DNA of 64,000 bases from Massilia sp. WG5 (GTDB lineage: Bacteria > Pseudomonadota > Gammaproteobacteria > Burkholderiales > Burkholderiaceae_D). A program made the position numbers and the translations under genes. The first letter of the stretch is position 1, and every line of letters starts with the position of its first letter. Where the stretch lies: contig NZ_CP012640.2 in the NCBI RefSeq assembly GCF_001412595.2, positions 2,356,001 to 2,420,000 of the forward strand, in the 5' to 3' direction. Positions 1 through 9,964 of this stretch are shown here, in pieces. The notes below the pieces were generated by a model. The model saw only the letters and a program-made list of their open reading frames with translations. It was not told the DNA's origin and did not search any database.

Positions 1-1
1 C

Positions 2-313
2 ACGCGCGAGCAGGCCATCGCCGAACTGATGGCGTTGCCGGAACTGAAGGCATGGTCGGAGCAGATCGAGCAGGGCTCGCACGGCAAGGTGCACGGCGCC
101 GTGATCGAGGACGATCCGACAGCGCGCGTCATCGGCGGCAAGGCCTATTACCAGCTGAGCTTCGTCGAGAACCGCAAGCAGAACGTGCACCGCCGCGCCA
201 GCTTCCTGGTCGCGAAGACCGGCGACGAGATCCTGGTCGAGGATGCGGAAACCGACAGCCTGCAATCGCTGTCGGAATGGCGGCGCAATATCCAGCGCGT
301 CGAATTGAAATAG
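2..313 (+). CDS. C-terminal part of an unknown protein (5' end outside window)
   Basis: The reading frame is open from the first complete codon of the window to a TAG at 311-313, giving about 103 residues. The first ATG (29) has no ribosome binding site, so this is most likely the tail of a longer protein rather than a 94-residue gene. The tail is polar, with many Glu, Arg and Gln and no membrane segment or cysteine. I do not recognise the family and assign no function. It converges on the AraC-type gene at 401-1264, with a palindromic repeat between them. Confidence 0.6.
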   Translation, partial: TREQAIAELMALPELKAWSEQIEQGSHGKVHGAVIEDDPTARVIGGKAYYQLSFVENRKQNVHRRASFLVAKTGDEILVEDAETDSLQSLSEWRRNIQRVELK

Positions 314-326
314 ATAAGCAGCTTGG

Positions 327-346
327 ATTCCCGCTTCCACGGGAAT
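327..346. repeat. REP-like palindrome, short ATTCCCG variant
   Basis: ATTCCCG (327-333) pairs with CGGGAAT (340-346) across a 6-base loop. It lies between two converging genes and resembles the longer GTCGTCCCC palindromes at 12962, 23801, 34633, 53006 and 62364. It could also act as a bidirectional transcript end, although it has no clear T-run. Confidence 0.55.
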
Positions 347-400
347 GACGTTGTTCTTGAGGGAGCGCAAATCTCCTGCACCTTGATGCGCTTATCGTAG

Positions 401-1264
401 TCAGCGCTGCTGGCCGCGAGGCGCTGTCGCATGCAAATGTGGCGGCGCCACTCCTCCCCCGGCCGGCGGCTCCTGCACTCCCTTCCACTCCGCCAGATAA
501 TGCTGCGGCGTCCTGCCCAGCAAGCGCCTGAACATGCTCGTGAACGCGCTCGGGCTGGCATAGCCCAGCGTGCGCGCGATCGTGCCCACGCCCTCGCCGC
601 GCGCCAGCATCTCGAAGGCATGCGCCAGGTGCACCTGCTGCACCCACTGGCGGTAATGCAGCCCGGTCTCCTTCGGGAACAGGCGGATCAGGGTGCGCGC
701 GCTGGCGCCGGCGTCCGCAGCAAGGTCGTCGAGCCGGCGCGGGCTGCCCGGCTGGGCCATGATCCCGCTGCACAGCGCCTGCAGGCGGCGGTCGCGCGGC
801 CAGGGCACGGCGATCGGCACGGTTTCCATCGCCGCCAGCTCCGACAGGATCAGGCGCGCCAGGTCGCCGCCGCGGCCTTCGGGCGGATACGCGACCGGTT
901 CCAGCGCCAGCGCCAGGATCAGCTCGCGCAGCAGCGGGCTGACTTCCAGCACCCGGCAATCCTCGACCAAGCTGCCGGCGGCGTCGGCGTCGATGTAGAG
1001 GGTGCGCATGTTGACGTGGCTGAGCATGGTCAGCTCGTGCAGCACGCCGGGCGCGATCAGCAGCGCGCGGCGCGGCGGGATGATCCACACGCCATGCTCG
1101 GTACGCACCCGCATCACGCCGCCGCTGGCGTACAGCAGCTGCACCCAGGGGTGGCAATGGGCCTCGATGGTCTCGCCGTGCTGGACTTCGGACGGCACGG
1201 CCGTCACGCGGCGCGGCAGCGCGAGGAATTTCGGACGGTAGCGTGGGGAAGGCGTGAGTGTCAC
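401..1264 (-). CDS. AraC family transcriptional regulator (NimR-like)
   Basis: This 287-residue protein has an N-terminal cupin-like sensor half (residues ~20-130, with the AHCHPW motif) and a C-terminal double helix-turn-helix of AraC type (~180-265). The second helix-turn-helix carries the typical [20 protein letters not shown] signature. The only upstream start in frame is GTG at 1264, without an obvious ribosome binding site. It is divergent from the Fsr-type exporter at 1339, with 74 bases between the two starts, so it probably controls that exporter. This arrangement parallels nimR/nimT in enteric bacteria. The inducer is unknown. Confidence 0.85.
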   Translation of the reverse strand: MTLTPSPRYRPKFLALPRRVTAVPSEVQHGETIEAHCHPWVQLLYASGGVMRVRTEHGVWIIPPRRALLIAPGVLHELTMLSHVNMRTLYIDADAAGSLVEDCRVLEVSPLLRELILALALEPVAYPPEGRGGDLARLILSELAAMETVPIAVPWPRDRRLQALCSGIMAQPGSPRRLDDLAADAGASARTLIRLFPKETGLHYRQWVQQVHLAHAFEMLARGEGVGTIARTLGYASPSAFTSMFRRLLGRTPQHYLAEWKGVQEPPAGGGVAPPHLHATAPRGQQR

Positions 1265-1338
1265 TTTGGCGACGAAAAATGGAAGATGCGTTCGGATCGC
1301 CCATATTACACTGGCCGGTCACTCAGTTCATCCTTGCC

Positions 1339-2547
1339 ATGACCACATCCACGACTTCCCCCGGCGCCAGGACGGCGCAGACCGGCACGGTCCTGCAGAT
1401 CCTGTTTTCCGTCGCCTTCGTCCACCTGCTGAACGACTGCGTGCAGGCCGCGCTGCCGGCGATCTACCCGCTGCTCAAGCAGGAATTCGCGCTCAGCTTC
1501 GCGCAGGTCGGCCTGATCACCCTGACCTTCCAGTGCACGGCCTCGCTGCTGCAGCCCTGGATCGGCCTGTACACCGACAAGCACCCGATCCCCTTCCTGC
1601 TGCCGATGGGGATGTGCATGACCCTGCTCGGCGTGGCGCTGCTGTCGATGGCGGGCAGCTTCGGCATGCTGCTGCTGGGCGCCGGCATGATCGGGGTCGG
1701 CTCCTCGACCTTCCATCCGGAAGCCTCGCGCGTCGCGCGCCTGGCCTCGGGCGGGCGCTTCGGCTTCGCGCAGTCGCTGTTCCAGGTCGGCGGCAACCTG
1801 GGTTCGGCGCTCGGCCCGCTGCTGGCGGCCGCGATCCTGGTCGGGCGCGGGCACGGCAAGTTCGCCTGGTGCGCGATCCTGGTGGTGCTGGCGGTGCTGG
1901 TGCTGGTGGGCGTGAGCCGCTGGTACGGCAGCCACCTGAAGAACGCGCCGAAGAAGGCCGCGCTACATGCCGGTCCGCCGCTGCCGCGCAAGCGCGTGTT
2001 CCAGGCCCTGGCGGTGCTGGCGATGCTGGTGTTCTCGAAGTACATCTACATGGCCAGCCTGTCGAGCTACTACACCTTCTTCCTGATCGAGAAGTTCCAC
2101 GTGCCGGTCGGGACCGCGCAGATGTACCTGTTCCTGTTCCTGGCCTCGGTGGCGGTCGGCACCTTCGCCGGCGGCCCGATCGGCGACCGCATCGGCCGCA
2201 AGCGCGTGATCTGGGTTTCGATCCTGGGCGCGGCGCCGTTCACGCTGGCCCTGCCCTACGCCAGCCTGTTCTGGACCGGCGTGCTGTCGGTGGTGATCGG
2301 CCTGGTGATGTCCTCGGCCTTCTCGGCCATCGTGGTGTTCGCGCAGGAGCTGGTGCCGGGCAAGGTCGGCATGATCGCCGGGATCTTCTTCGGCCTGATG
2401 TTCGGCATCAGCGGCATCGGCGCCGCCGCCATGGGTCACATCGCCGACGTCGCCGGCATCGAGCAGGTGTACCGCATCGCCTCCTTCCTGCCGCTGCTGG
2501 GCATCCTGGCGGCGCTGCTGCCGGACATGGAGAAGGCGAAAGCCTAG
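1339..2547 (+). CDS. fsr: MFS exporter, fosmidomycin resistance (Fsr) type
   Basis: A 402-residue major facilitator superfamily protein with about 12 hydrophobic segments. Conserved stretches are those of Fsr: an early [16 protein letters not shown] helix, [13 protein letters not shown] in helix 4-5, and [15 protein letters not shown]. Fsr pumps fosmidomycin and other small toxic compounds out of the cell. I chose ATG 1339 because it gives the ~20-residue N-terminus typical of the family. A GTG at 1258 would add 27 residues and overlap the divergent regulator start. No strong ribosome binding site supports either. The last 4 bases overlap the end of the GntR gene on the other strand. The natural substrate is unknown. 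Confidence 0.85.
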   Translation: MTTSTTSPGARTAQTGTVLQILFSVAFVHLLNDCVQAALPAIYPLLKQEFALSFAQVGLITLTFQCTASLLQPWIGLYTDKHPIPFLLPMGMCMTLLGVALLSMAGSFGMLLLGAGMIGVGSSTFHPEASRVARLASGGRFGFAQSLFQVGGNLGSALGPLLAAAILVGRGHGKFAWCAILVVLAVLVLVGVSRWYGSHLKNAPKKAALHAGPPLPRKRVFQALAVLAMLVFSKYIYMASLSSYYTFFLIEKFHVPVGTAQMYLFLFLASVAVGTFAGGPIGDRIGRKRVIWVSILGAAPFTLALPYASLFWTGVLSVVIGLVMSSAFSAIVVFAQELVPGKVGMIAGIFFGLMFGISGIGAAAMGHIADVAGIEQVYRIASFLPLLGILAALLPDMEKAKA

Positions 2548-3293
2548 GCTTCCGTGCCCTGGACGGCTTCCAGCGCCTCCTGCGCCCGGCGCAGCCGCTC
2601 GCGGCTGTTGCCGATGTGCAGGCGCATCGCGGCGCGGGCCGATTCGGCGTCGCCGCGCGCGATGGCGTCGACGATCTGCTGGTGCTCGCGTCCGACCTGT
2701 TCCATATAAGCCACCGGGTCGGCATGGGTCAGGCGCGCCGAGTTGACGCGCGCCCGCGGGATGATGTTCGCGCCCAGGTGCTGCAGGATGGCGCGGAAGT
2801 ATTCGTTGCCGGAAGCCTGGGCGATCGCCAGGTGGAAACGCTGGTCCAGCTCGACGGTGTCCTGCCCCGTGCTGGCCGCCTGCTGCAAGGCCGCCAGCGC
2901 CGCGCGCACCTCGTCCATCTGGGCGTCGGTGCGGCGCGTCGCCGCCAGCCCGGCGGCTTCGGTCTCCAGGCCGATCCGCAGTTCCAGCAAGGCGATCACG
3001 TCGCGCACCGTGGTCACGGTGGCCGGATCGATGCCCATCACCGGCGGTGGCGGCGGCAGCACGAAGGTGCCGATCCCGTGCCGCGTCTCGACCACGCCGG
3101 CCGCCTGCAGGCGCGAAATCGCTTCGCGCACCACGCTGCGGCTGACGCCCTGTTCCGTCATGATTTCCGTCTCGGTCGGCAGTTTGTCGCCGGGATGCAG
3201 CGCGCCATTGCGGATGTGTTCGGTCAGCTGCTCGACCACCAGCTGGGCGAGATTGCGGTGTTTCCGGGGAGTGGGGAGCGTCATGTTGCTCAT
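2544..3293 (-). CDS. GntR family regulator, FadR/FCD subfamily, likely regulator of garD
   Basis: A 249-residue protein with a winged helix-turn-helix (residues ~12-80; [22 protein letters not shown] is the recognition region) and an all-helical FCD effector domain (~95-235). The FCD domain has the metal-coordinating pattern D...H...H...H (RFHLAI, EHQQI, RLHIGN). ATG 3293 is preceded by AAAGG. It is divergent from garD with 117 bases between, and an 18-bp palindrome of the FadR-type spacing sits just downstream of the garD promoter. The simplest reading is repression of the aldarate genes relieved by an acid sugar, as in related FCD regulators of sugar-acid catabolism. This is inferred from position, not shown. 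Confidence 0.85.
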   Translation of the reverse strand: MSNMTLPTPRKHRNLAQLVVEQLTEHIRNGALHPGDKLPTETEIMTEQGVSRSVVREAISRLQAAGVVETRHGIGTFVLPPPPPVMGIDPATVTTVRDVIALLELRIGLETEAAGLAATRRTDAQMDEVRAALAALQQAASTGQDTVELDQRFHLAIAQASGNEYFRAILQHLGANIIPRARVNSARLTHADPVAYMEQVGREHQQIVDAIARGDAESARAAMRLHIGNSRERLRRAQEALEAVQGTEA

Positions 3294-3315
3294 TGCCGAC
3301 CTTTAAATCAATCGA

Positions 3316-3344
3316 TTGCTATTTCAGGTAGGCCTGATTATACT
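3316..3344 (+). promoter_or_regulatory. Predicted sigma-70 promoter of garD
   Basis: TTGCTA (3316-3321) and TATACT (3339-3344) are separated by 17 bases, a good match to the sigma-70 consensus. The expected transcription start is near 3351. A perfect palindrome CAATCGATTG (3309-3318) overlaps the -35 box and may be an additional protein site; a similar AATCGAT core occurs upstream of gudP. Confidence 0.65.
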
Positions 3345-3354
3345 TGCCCTCAGC

Positions 3355-3372
3355 TTGTAAGACGTCAGACAA
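3355..3372. promoter_or_regulatory. Candidate GntR/FCD operator at the garD transcription start
   Basis: TTGTAAGACGTCAGACAA is an imperfect palindrome (TTGT-N2-GACGTC-N2-ACAA). It begins 10 bases after the -10 box of the garD promoter, so a bound repressor would cover the start of transcription. The TTGT/ACAA arms and spacing fit operators of FadR-type regulators; the adjacent divergent GntR/FCD gene is the obvious candidate protein. Confidence 0.6.
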
Positions 3373-3410
3373 CTGATGTTGAACAAACCTACACAAGCAC
3401 GGAGGCAATA

Positions 3411-4979
3411 ATGCGGTCAGAAACTACCGGAACGCCACGCAACATCCGGATGCACGACAAGGATAACGTCGCCATCGTCTCGAACGACGGCGGCCTGCCG
3501 GCCGGCACCGTCTTCCCGGACGGCCTGGTACTGAAGGACAAGGTCCCGCAGGGACACAAGGTGGCGCTGCGCCCCATCGCCCAGGGCGAAGCCATCCTGC
3601 GCTACAACGTCGCCATCGGCCACGCCCTGCGCGACATCGAGCCGGGCCAGTGGGTCGAAGAATCCCTGGTCGGCATGCCGCCGGCGCGCGAACTCGACAA
3701 CCTGCCGATCGCCACGATCCGCCCCGATCCCCTGCCCCCGCTGGAAGGCTACACCTTCGAAGGCTACCGCAACCCGGACGGTTCGGTCGGCACCCGCAAT
3801 ATCCTCGCGATCAGCACCACGGTGCAGTGCGTCTCCGGCGTGGTCGAGTTCGCGGTCAAGCGCATCAAGGACGAACTGCTGCCGAAGTACCCGAACGTCG
3901 ACGACGTCGTCAGCCTGGACCACACCTACGGCTGCGGCGTGGCGATCGAAGCGCCGGGCGCCGAGATCCCGATCCGCACCCTGCGCAACATCGCCAGGAA
4001 CCCGAACTTCGGCGGCCGCGCGATGCTGGTCAGCCTGGGCTGCGAGAAGCTGCAGCCGGGCCGCCTGTTCCCGGCCACCGGACTTTCCTCATCCATGCCG
4101 ATCAAGGACGTGAACGGCCCGGACCACGTCTGCCTGCAGGACAACGCCCACGTCGGCTTCGGCTCCATGATCGACAACATCATGGACACCGCCGAGCGCC
4201 ACCTGATGGAACTGAACGCGCGTGTGCGCGAGACCTGCCCTGCTTCGGACCTGGTGGTCGGCGTGCAGTGCGGCGGCAGCGACGCCTTCTCGGGCGTGAC
4301 CGCGAATCCGGCGGTCGGCTTCGCCAGCGACCTGCTGGTGCGCGCCGGCGCCGCCGTGATGTTCTCGGAAGTGACCGAAGTCCGCGACGGCATCGACCAG
4401 CTGACCGCGCGCGCCGTCGACGAAGCCACGGCCCAAGCCATGATCCGCGAGATGGCCTGGTACGACGACTACCTGAAGCGCGGTGGCGTCGACCGCAGCG
4501 CCAACACCACGCCCGGCAACAAGAAGGGCGGCTTGGCCAACATCGTCGAAAAGGCGATGGGCTCGATCATCAAGTCCGGCACCGCCCCGATTACCGGCGT
4601 GCTGTCGCCGGGCGAGAAGCTGCAGCAGAAGGGCCTGATCTACGCCGCCACCCCGGCCAGCGACTTCATCTGCGGCACCCTGCAGCTGGCCGCCGGCATG
4701 AACGTGCACGTGTTCACCACCGGCCGCGGCACGCCCTACGGCCTGGCGGCGGTGCCCGTGGTGAAGGTCGCCACCCGCGACGACCTGGCGCGCCGCTGGC
4801 ACGACCTCATGGACATCAACGCCGGCCGCATCGCCACCGGCGAGGCGACGATCCCGGACGTCGGCTGGGAACTGTTCAACTTCATCCTCGACGTGGCCAG
4901 CGGCCGCAAGAAGACCTGGGCCGAGCACTGGCGCCTGCATAACGCGCTGGCGCTGTTCAACCCGGCCCCGGTGACGTAA
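3411..4979 (+). CDS. garD: Galactarate dehydratase
   Basis: This 522-residue protein (E. coli GarD: 523) dehydrates D-galactarate to 5-keto-4-deoxy-D-glucarate, the first committed step of galactarate use. It has an N-terminal SAF domain (~10-85), then the UxaA-family catalytic region with [27 protein letters not shown] and [16 protein letters not shown]. These cysteine-containing motifs belong to the metal-binding site of the family. ATG 3411 is preceded by GGAGG at 3401-3405. The frame runs open far upstream to 1254, but that part is a shadow of fsr. It heads the aldarate block and is followed by a porin after a hairpin. Confidence 0.95.
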   Translation: MRSETTGTPRNIRMHDKDNVAIVSNDGGLPAGTVFPDGLVLKDKVPQGHKVALRPIAQGEAILRYNVAIGHALRDIEPGQWVEESLVGMPPARELDNLPIATIRPDPLPPLEGYTFEGYRNPDGSVGTRNILAISTTVQCVSGVVEFAVKRIKDELLPKYPNVDDVVSLDHTYGCGVAIEAPGAEIPIRTLRNIARNPNFGGRAMLVSLGCEKLQPGRLFPATGLSSSMPIKDVNGPDHVCLQDNAHVGFGSMIDNIMDTAERHLMELNARVRETCPASDLVVGVQCGGSDAFSGVTANPAVGFASDLLVRAGAAVMFSEVTEVRDGIDQLTARAVDEATAQAMIREMAWYDDYLKRGGVDRSANTTPGNKKGGLANIVEKAMGSIIKSGTAPITGVLSPGEKLQQKGLIYAATPASDFICGTLQLAAGMNVHVFTTGRGTPYGLAAVPVVKVATRDDLARRWHDLMDINAGRIATGEATIPDVGWELFNFILDVASGRKKTWAEHWRLHNALALFNPAPVT

Positions 4980-4998
4980 AGCGTTTTCACCCAGGAAC

Positions 4999-5033
4999 CT
5001 GCTGCGTCCGGCTTTCGACAGCCGGCGCGGCAG
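4999..5033. other. Intergenic hairpin between garD and the porin gene
   Basis: A long imperfect stem: CTGC (4999-5002)/GCAG (5030-5033), GCG/CGC, then CCGGCT (5008-5013)/AGCCGG (5020-5025) with a 6-base loop. No T-run follows, so it is more likely an mRNA-stabilising or processing hairpin, or a weak terminator, than a standard rho-independent terminator. Confidence 0.5.
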
Positions 5034-5074
5034 GCGCACGCCCCTACCCATAACAAACCCAAGGAGACAGCAGC

Positions 5075-6151
5075 ATGAAGAAAGCAGCAGCCCTGATCGT
5101 CGGCCTCGCAGCCGGCGCCGCCCAGGCCCAGGCCCAGACCTCGGTGGAGATCTACGGCATCATCGACGCCGCCATCGTCAGCGAACACGGCGGCGTAGCC
5201 AGCCCGACCACCAAGATCACCAGCGGCGCCGCCTCGGCCTCGCGCATCGGCTTCCGCGGCACCGAGAACCTGGGCGGCGGCCTGTCCGCTTTCTTCACGC
5301 TGGAAACCGGCACCAAGATCGACACCGGCGAGGTCGACGCCGCCGGCACCATCTTCAACCGCCAGGCTTTCGTCGGCCTGAAGGGCGCCGCCGGCCAGGT
5401 CGCGCTGGGCCGCCAGTACACCCCGTGGCACAAGGCCCTGGCCGCGGTCGACCCCTTCGGCACCGGTTACGCCGGCACCTCGAAGAACCTGTTCCCGGAT
5501 AACGGCTCGAACGTCCGCACCAGCAACACGATCACCTACGCCTCGCCGAAAGTCAGCGGCTTCGACGGCGAACTGGCGTATGCCTTCGGCGAGCAGCCGG
5601 ATGCCTCGACCGGCCGCCAGTTCGGCGCCGCGGTCGGCTACGCCAACGGCCCGCTGGCCCTGCGCGCGGCCTACAACAGCAAGAACACCGACGTCACCGC
5701 CACCGCCAGCGCGCCTTTCGTGAGCCGCTCGCTGGGCCGCAACACGCTCCTGACCGCGGCCTGGCAGCTGCCGCTGGCTTCGCTGCGCTTCGCCTACGGC
5801 ATCGACAAGGGCTTCAACGCCGCCACGCTGGGCAACGCGAACAATCCCTACGGCGGCGTGAAGCCGACCCCATCGACGGATGGCCGCTCGATCCTGCTGG
5901 GCGTCTCGGCGCCGGTCGGTCCGGGCACGCTGATGGCCTCGGTGATGCACAAGGACGACCGCACCAGCTTCAACCAGGACGCCAATGCCTGGGGCATCGG
6001 CTACCTGTACGCCCTGTCGAAGCGTACCGGCGTGTACGCGGCCTACGGCCATATCGATAACAGGAACGGCGCGGGTTACACTGTTGCCAACAATACCGAG
6101 ACGGGCACCGGCAACACCGGCTACAACCTGGGCCTGCGCCACGTCTTCTAA
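5075..6151 (+). CDS. Outer-membrane porin (Burkholderiales trimeric type)
   Basis: A 358-residue general porin with a signal peptide (cleavage expected after AQA near residue 19-21), an alternating beta-strand pattern, the conserved start SVEIYGIIDAA, the motif GFRGTENLGGGLSAFFTLE, and a C-terminal phenylalanine (HVF) needed for outer-membrane assembly. AAGGAG precedes ATG 5075. Its place directly after garD suggests that it admits aldarates or is induced with them. General porins are not very selective, so specificity for galactarate or glucarate is only inferred. Confidence 0.9.
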   Translation: MKKAAALIVGLAAGAAQAQAQTSVEIYGIIDAAIVSEHGGVASPTTKITSGAASASRIGFRGTENLGGGLSAFFTLETGTKIDTGEVDAAGTIFNRQAFVGLKGAAGQVALGRQYTPWHKALAAVDPFGTGYAGTSKNLFPDNGSNVRTSNTITYASPKVSGFDGELAYAFGEQPDASTGRQFGAAVGYANGPLALRAAYNSKNTDVTATASAPFVSRSLGRNTLLTAAWQLPLASLRFAYGIDKGFNAATLGNANNPYGGVKPTPSTDGRSILLGVSAPVGPGTLMASVMHKDDRTSFNQDANAWGIGYLYALSKRTGVYAAYGHIDNRNGAGYTVANNTETGTGNTGYNLGLRHVF

Positions 6152-6171
6152 AAGCCCGACAAGGAGACTGG

Positions 6172-7080
6172 ATGTTCGAGATCAGCCAGGTCCGCTGTTT
6201 CGTCGCCGTGGCGGAAGAGCTGCACTTCGGGCGCGCCGCCGAGCGCCTGAACATGACGCAGCCGCCGCTGAGCCGGCAGATCCAGCTGCTCGAACACCAC
6301 GTCGGCACCCGCCTGCTGGACCGCAGCAGCCGCGGCGTACGCCTGACGGCGGCCGGCAAGGCCTTCTTTCCCGAGGCGGCGCGCATCCTGCGCATGGCCG
6401 ACGAAGCGGTGGTGACGGCGCGCCGGGTCGCCAAGGGCGAACAGGGCGCGCTGGCGATCGGCTTCACCGCCGCCTTCGGCTACGGCCTGTTGCCCGACCT
6501 GGTGCGGCGCCTGCGCGAGCGCGCGCCCGGCATCTCGCTGACGCTGAAGGAACTCGTCACCACTTCCCAGCTCGAAGGACTCGACAGCGGCCAGCTCGAC
6601 ATCGGCCTGATGCGCCCGCACGCCCGTCATGGCGAGCTCGAGACCCTGCTGCTGGCGACCGAGCCGCTGATGCTGGCGATTCCGGAGCGCGAAGCGGCCG
6701 ACTGGCCGGAAGAGCCGACCCTGGACTGCGTGCACGGCAAGCCCTTCCTGATGTATTCGCCCTACGAGGCGCGCTACTTCTACCAACTGCTGATCAACTG
6801 CTTCGACGCGGCCGGCGTGGCGCCCGACGTGGTCGAGCACATCGGCCAGATCCACACCATGCTGGCCCTGGTCAGCTCGGGCGTGGGCGTGGCCCTGATC
6901 CCCACCGCGGCCGCGCGCCTGCAGTTGCGCGGCGTGGTCCTGCGCACCATGCATACCGAGCCGCGCGAGCCGGTCCAGACGATCTGCGCTTATCGCCGCG
7001 ACAATGGCAATCCCATCCTGAACGTCTTCCGACGCGACATCCTGCCGGCCTTCATCCAGAGTCAACGATCCAATTTTTGA
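6172..7080 (+). CDS. LysR family regulator, likely of the glucarate operon
   Basis: A 302-residue LysR protein with an N-terminal winged helix-turn-helix (residues 1-60; RAAERLNMTQPPLSRQI) followed by a two-lobed LysR substrate-binding domain (~90-295) of the BenM/CbbR kind. AAGGAG precedes ATG 6172, 20 bases after the porin. It lies on the same strand, directly upstream of gudP, gudD, garL, garR and glycerate kinase. A role as activator responding to glucarate, galactarate or an intermediate is the likely inference. The GntR protein at 2544 would then be a second layer of control. Confidence 0.85.
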   Translation: MFEISQVRCFVAVAEELHFGRAAERLNMTQPPLSRQIQLLEHHVGTRLLDRSSRGVRLTAAGKAFFPEAARILRMADEAVVTARRVAKGEQGALAIGFTAAFGYGLLPDLVRRLRERAPGISLTLKELVTTSQLEGLDSGQLDIGLMRPHARHGELETLLLATEPLMLAIPEREAADWPEEPTLDCVHGKPFLMYSPYEARYFYQLLINCFDAAGVAPDVVEHIGQIHTMLALVSSGVGVALIPTAAARLQLRGVVLRTMHTEPREPVQTICAYRRDNGNPILNVFRRDILPAFIQSQRSNF

Positions 7081-7091
7081 ATCGATCTAAA
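7076..7091. promoter_or_regulatory. Possible operator upstream of gudP
   Basis: TTTGAATCGATCTAAA is palindromic at 12 of 16 positions and overlaps the stop codon of the LysR gene. It ends 11 bases before the -35 box of the gudP promoter, a position suited to an activator. Its AATCGAT core recurs in the garD promoter region. The support is modest because such short palindromes occur by chance. Confidence 0.35.
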
Positions 7092-7102
7092 CACTCATTG
7101 GT

Positions 7103-7131
7103 TTGTTTGAGCATGATTGCCGCACTAATAT
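7103..7131 (+). promoter_or_regulatory. Predicted sigma-70 promoter of the gudP operon
   Basis: TTGTTT (7103-7108) and TAATAT (7126-7131) are 17 bases apart. Transcription would start near 7138, leaving a leader of about 65 bases before the GTG start of gudP. Confidence 0.65.
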
Positions 7132-7204
7132 GGGGTCATAAGAAAACCAAATGATCGGATCCCTGCCGCCGGCGGGGGCGACTCAACGACATCAGGAGAC
7201 CCTT

Positions 7205-8560
7205 GTGGAACAAGCACAAGCCATCAGGACCGCGGCAGCGGCCAAAGTCCAGACCCGTACCCGCTGGACGATCCTCGCCATGCTGTTCGTGATCACCACC
7301 ATCAACTACGCCGACCGCGCCACGATCTCGATCGCCGCCCCGGGCATCCGCAAAGAGCTCGGCCTCGACGCGATCCAGATGGGCTTCGTGTTCTCGGCCT
7401 TCGCCTGGTCCTATGTGCTGGCCCAGCTGCCGGGCGGCTGGCTGCTCGACCGCTTCGGTTCGAAGATCACCTATTTCTTCAGCATCTTCCTGTGGTCGGT
7501 CTTCACCATGCTGACCGGGACCGCCGGCTTCTTCGCCGGCGGCGCCGCGGTGTTCATGCTGTTCGCCCTGCGCCTGCTGGTCGGCGCCGCCGAAGCGCCC
7601 TCCTTCCCCGGCAACAGCCGCATCGCATCAAGCTGGTTCCCGACCAACGAGCGCGGCCTGGCCGCCGCCATCTTCAACTCGGCCCAGTACTTCGCCACCG
7701 TGCTGTTCGCACCGATCATGGGCTGGCTGGTCCACTCCTACGGCTGGCACAGCGTGTTCTTCGTGATGGGCGGCCTGGGCATCGTGATGGCCTTCGTCTG
7801 GCTCAAGGTCATCTACGGCCCGAAGGACCACCCCTCGGTCAGCCAGAGCGAACTGAAATACATCCAGGACGGCGGCGCCCTGGTCGACCTCGACGGCGCG
7901 CAGAAGGCCCCGGCGCAGGTCAACACCTTCGCCGCCATCAAGGAACTGCTGGGCAACCGCATGCTGCTGGGCGTGTACATCGGCCAGTACGCCATCACCA
8001 CGCTCACCTACTTCTTCCTGACCTGGTTCCCGGTCTACCTGGTGCAGGAGCGCCACATGACGATCCTGAAGGCCGGCTTCGTGGCTTCGGTGCCGGCGAT
8101 CGCGGGCTTCCTCGGCGGCGTCGCCGGCGGCTGGCTGTCGGACCGCCTGGCCAAGCGCGGCTACTCGCTGTCGGTGTCGCGCAAGGTGCCGATCGTGCTG
8201 GGCATGCTGATGTCGATGAGCATGATCGCCTGTAACTACATCGAGACCGACATGCTGGTCGTGGCCGTGATGTCGCTGGCCTTCTTCGGCAAGGGCGTCG
8301 GCGCGCTGGGCTGGGCGGTGGTGTCGGACACCTCGCCGAAGGAAGCCGGCGGCCTGTCGGGCGCCCTGTTCAACACCTTCGGCAACACCGCCGGCATCAC
8401 CACCCCGATCGTCATCGGCTACATCGTGCAGGCCACCGGCTCCTTCTCCGGCGCGCTGGTCTTCGTCGGCGCCAACGCGGCCCTGGCGATCGCCTGCTAC
8501 CTGTTCATCGTCGGCGACATCAAGCGCTTCAGCCTCTCCAAATCGCTGATCGCGAAGTAA
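7205..8560 (+). CDS. gudP: MFS glucarate/galactarate:H+ symporter
   Basis: A 451-residue 12-helix permease of the anion:cation symporter family (GudP/GarP/phthalate permease group). Markers are [15 protein letters not shown] in helix 1, the [14 protein letters not shown] loop and [14 protein letters not shown]. It imports D-glucarate and probably D-galactarate. I chose GTG 7205 because AGGAG lies at 7194-7198. An upstream ATG (7151) in frame would add 18 residues rich in Pro and Gly and lacks a ribosome binding site. The next gene is gudD 31 bases later, so these share an operon. Confidence 0.9.
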   Translation: MEQAQAIRTAAAAKVQTRTRWTILAMLFVITTINYADRATISIAAPGIRKELGLDAIQMGFVFSAFAWSYVLAQLPGGWLLDRFGSKITYFFSIFLWSVFTMLTGTAGFFAGGAAVFMLFALRLLVGAAEAPSFPGNSRIASSWFPTNERGLAAAIFNSAQYFATVLFAPIMGWLVHSYGWHSVFFVMGGLGIVMAFVWLKVIYGPKDHPSVSQSELKYIQDGGALVDLDGAQKAPAQVNTFAAIKELLGNRMLLGVYIGQYAITTLTYFFLTWFPVYLVQERHMTILKAGFVASVPAIAGFLGGVAGGWLSDRLAKRGYSLSVSRKVPIVLGMLMSMSMIACNYIETDMLVVAVMSLAFFGKGVGALGWAVVSDTSPKEAGGLSGALFNTFGNTAGITTPIVIGYIVQATGSFSGALVFVGANAALAIACYLFIVGDIKRFSLSKSLIAK

Positions 8561-8591
8561 AGCAATCCTCATAGCTATCAAGGAAGTACAC

Positions 8592-9932
8592 ATGACACCC
8601 TACGTATCCGGCGCTCCCGTCGTCACCGAACTGCGCGTCGTTCCCGTGGCTGGCCGGGACAGCATGCTGCTGAACCTCTCCGGCGCCCACGGCCCCTGGT
8701 TCACCCGCAATATCGTGATCCTCAAGGACAGCGCCGGCAATACCGGCCTGGGCGAAGTGCCGGGCGGCGAGAAGATCCGCCAGACCATCGAGGACGCCAA
8801 GCCGCTCATCGTCGGCAAGACGCTGGGCGAGTACAACAACATCCTGAATGCGATGCGCCGGACCTTCGCCGACCGCGACGCGGGCGGGCGCGGCAACCAG
8901 ACCTTCGATTTGCGCACCACCATCCATGCCGTCACCGCGGTGGAGTCGGCCCTGCTCGACCTGCTGGGCCAGTTCATGAACGTGCCGGTCGCGGCCCTGC
9001 TGGGCGAAGGCCAGCAACGCGACGCCGTCGAGATGCTGGGCTACCTGTTCTACGTGGGCGACCGCCGGAAGACCAACCTCGACTACCGCAGCGAGCCGGA
9101 CGCCGGCAACGCCTGGTTCCGCCTGCGCAACGAAGAAGCGCTCACGCCCGAGGCCGTGGTGCGCCTGTGCGAAGCGGCGCGCGAGCGCTACGGCTTCAAC
9201 GACTTCAAGCTGAAGGGCGGCGTCCTGAGTGCGGACGAAGAGATGGAAGCGGTCGATGCGATGCACGAGCGCTTCCCGGATGCGCGCATCACGCTCGACC
9301 CGAACGGCGCCTGGTCGCTGAAGGACGCGATCCGCGTGTGCCGCGACAAGCACGGCGTGCTGGCCTATGCCGAAGACCCGTGCGGCGCGGAGAACGGCTT
9401 CTCGGGCCGCGAAGTGATGGCCGAGTTCCGCCGCGCCACCGGCCTGCCGACCGCGACCAACATGATCGCCACCGACTGGCGCCAGATGGCGCACTCGATC
9501 CAGCTGCAGTCGGTCGACATCCCGCTGGCCGACCCGCACTTCTGGACCATGCAGGGTTCGGTGCGCGTGGCCCAGCTGTGCGAGATGTTCGGGCTGACCT
9601 GGGGCTCGCATTCGAACAACCACTTCGACATCTCGCTGGCGATGTTCACCCACGTCGGCGCCGCCGCGCCCGGCAAGGTCACCGCGATCGACACCCACTG
9701 GATCTGGCAGGACGGCCAGCGCCTGACGAAGGAGCCGATGAAGATCGAAGGCGGCAAGATCCGCATTCCTTCCAGGCCGGGCCTGGGTATCGAGATCGAC
9801 GAGGCCGAGCTGGAAAAGGCGCACCAGGCGTATAAAAACATGGGCCTCGGTGCTCGCGACGACGCCGCCGCGATGCAGTTCCTTATCCCGAACTGGACCT
9901 TCGATAACAAGAAGCCCTGCCTGGTGCGCTGA
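8592..9932 (+). CDS. gudD: Glucarate dehydratase
   Basis: A 446-residue enolase-superfamily enzyme (E. coli GudD: 446) converting D-glucarate, and usually L-idarate, to 5-keto-4-deoxy-D-glucarate. The catalytic set is present, shifted by about one from E. coli: Lys206/Lys208 in FKLKGG, metal ligands Asp236, Glu261 and Asn290, and general base His340 in GSHSNNH. AAGGA precedes ATG 8592. With garD it lets both aldarates enter the same pathway through one common intermediate, which GarL then cleaves. Confidence 0.96.
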   Translation: MTPYVSGAPVVTELRVVPVAGRDSMLLNLSGAHGPWFTRNIVILKDSAGNTGLGEVPGGEKIRQTIEDAKPLIVGKTLGEYNNILNAMRRTFADRDAGGRGNQTFDLRTTIHAVTAVESALLDLLGQFMNVPVAALLGEGQQRDAVEMLGYLFYVGDRRKTNLDYRSEPDAGNAWFRLRNEEALTPEAVVRLCEAARERYGFNDFKLKGGVLSADEEMEAVDAMHERFPDARITLDPNGAWSLKDAIRVCRDKHGVLAYAEDPCGAENGFSGREVMAEFRRATGLPTATNMIATDWRQMAHSIQLQSVDIPLADPHFWTMQGSVRVAQLCEMFGLTWGSHSNNHFDISLAMFTHVGAAAPGKVTAIDTHWIWQDGQRLTKEPMKIEGGKIRIPSRPGLGIEIDEAELEKAHQAYKNMGLGARDDAAAMQFLIPNWTFDNKKPCLVR

Positions 9933-9964
9933 CTGGAAAAATCATGGCCTACAAGGAAAACGAC

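Noticed and set aside
1254..3410. Long upstream extension of the garD reading frame (over 700 codons)
   Set aside because: The extension is Arg/Ala/Gly-rich shadow coding over fsr and the GntR gene; garD starts at 3411 with a clear ribosome binding site and the family's normal length.
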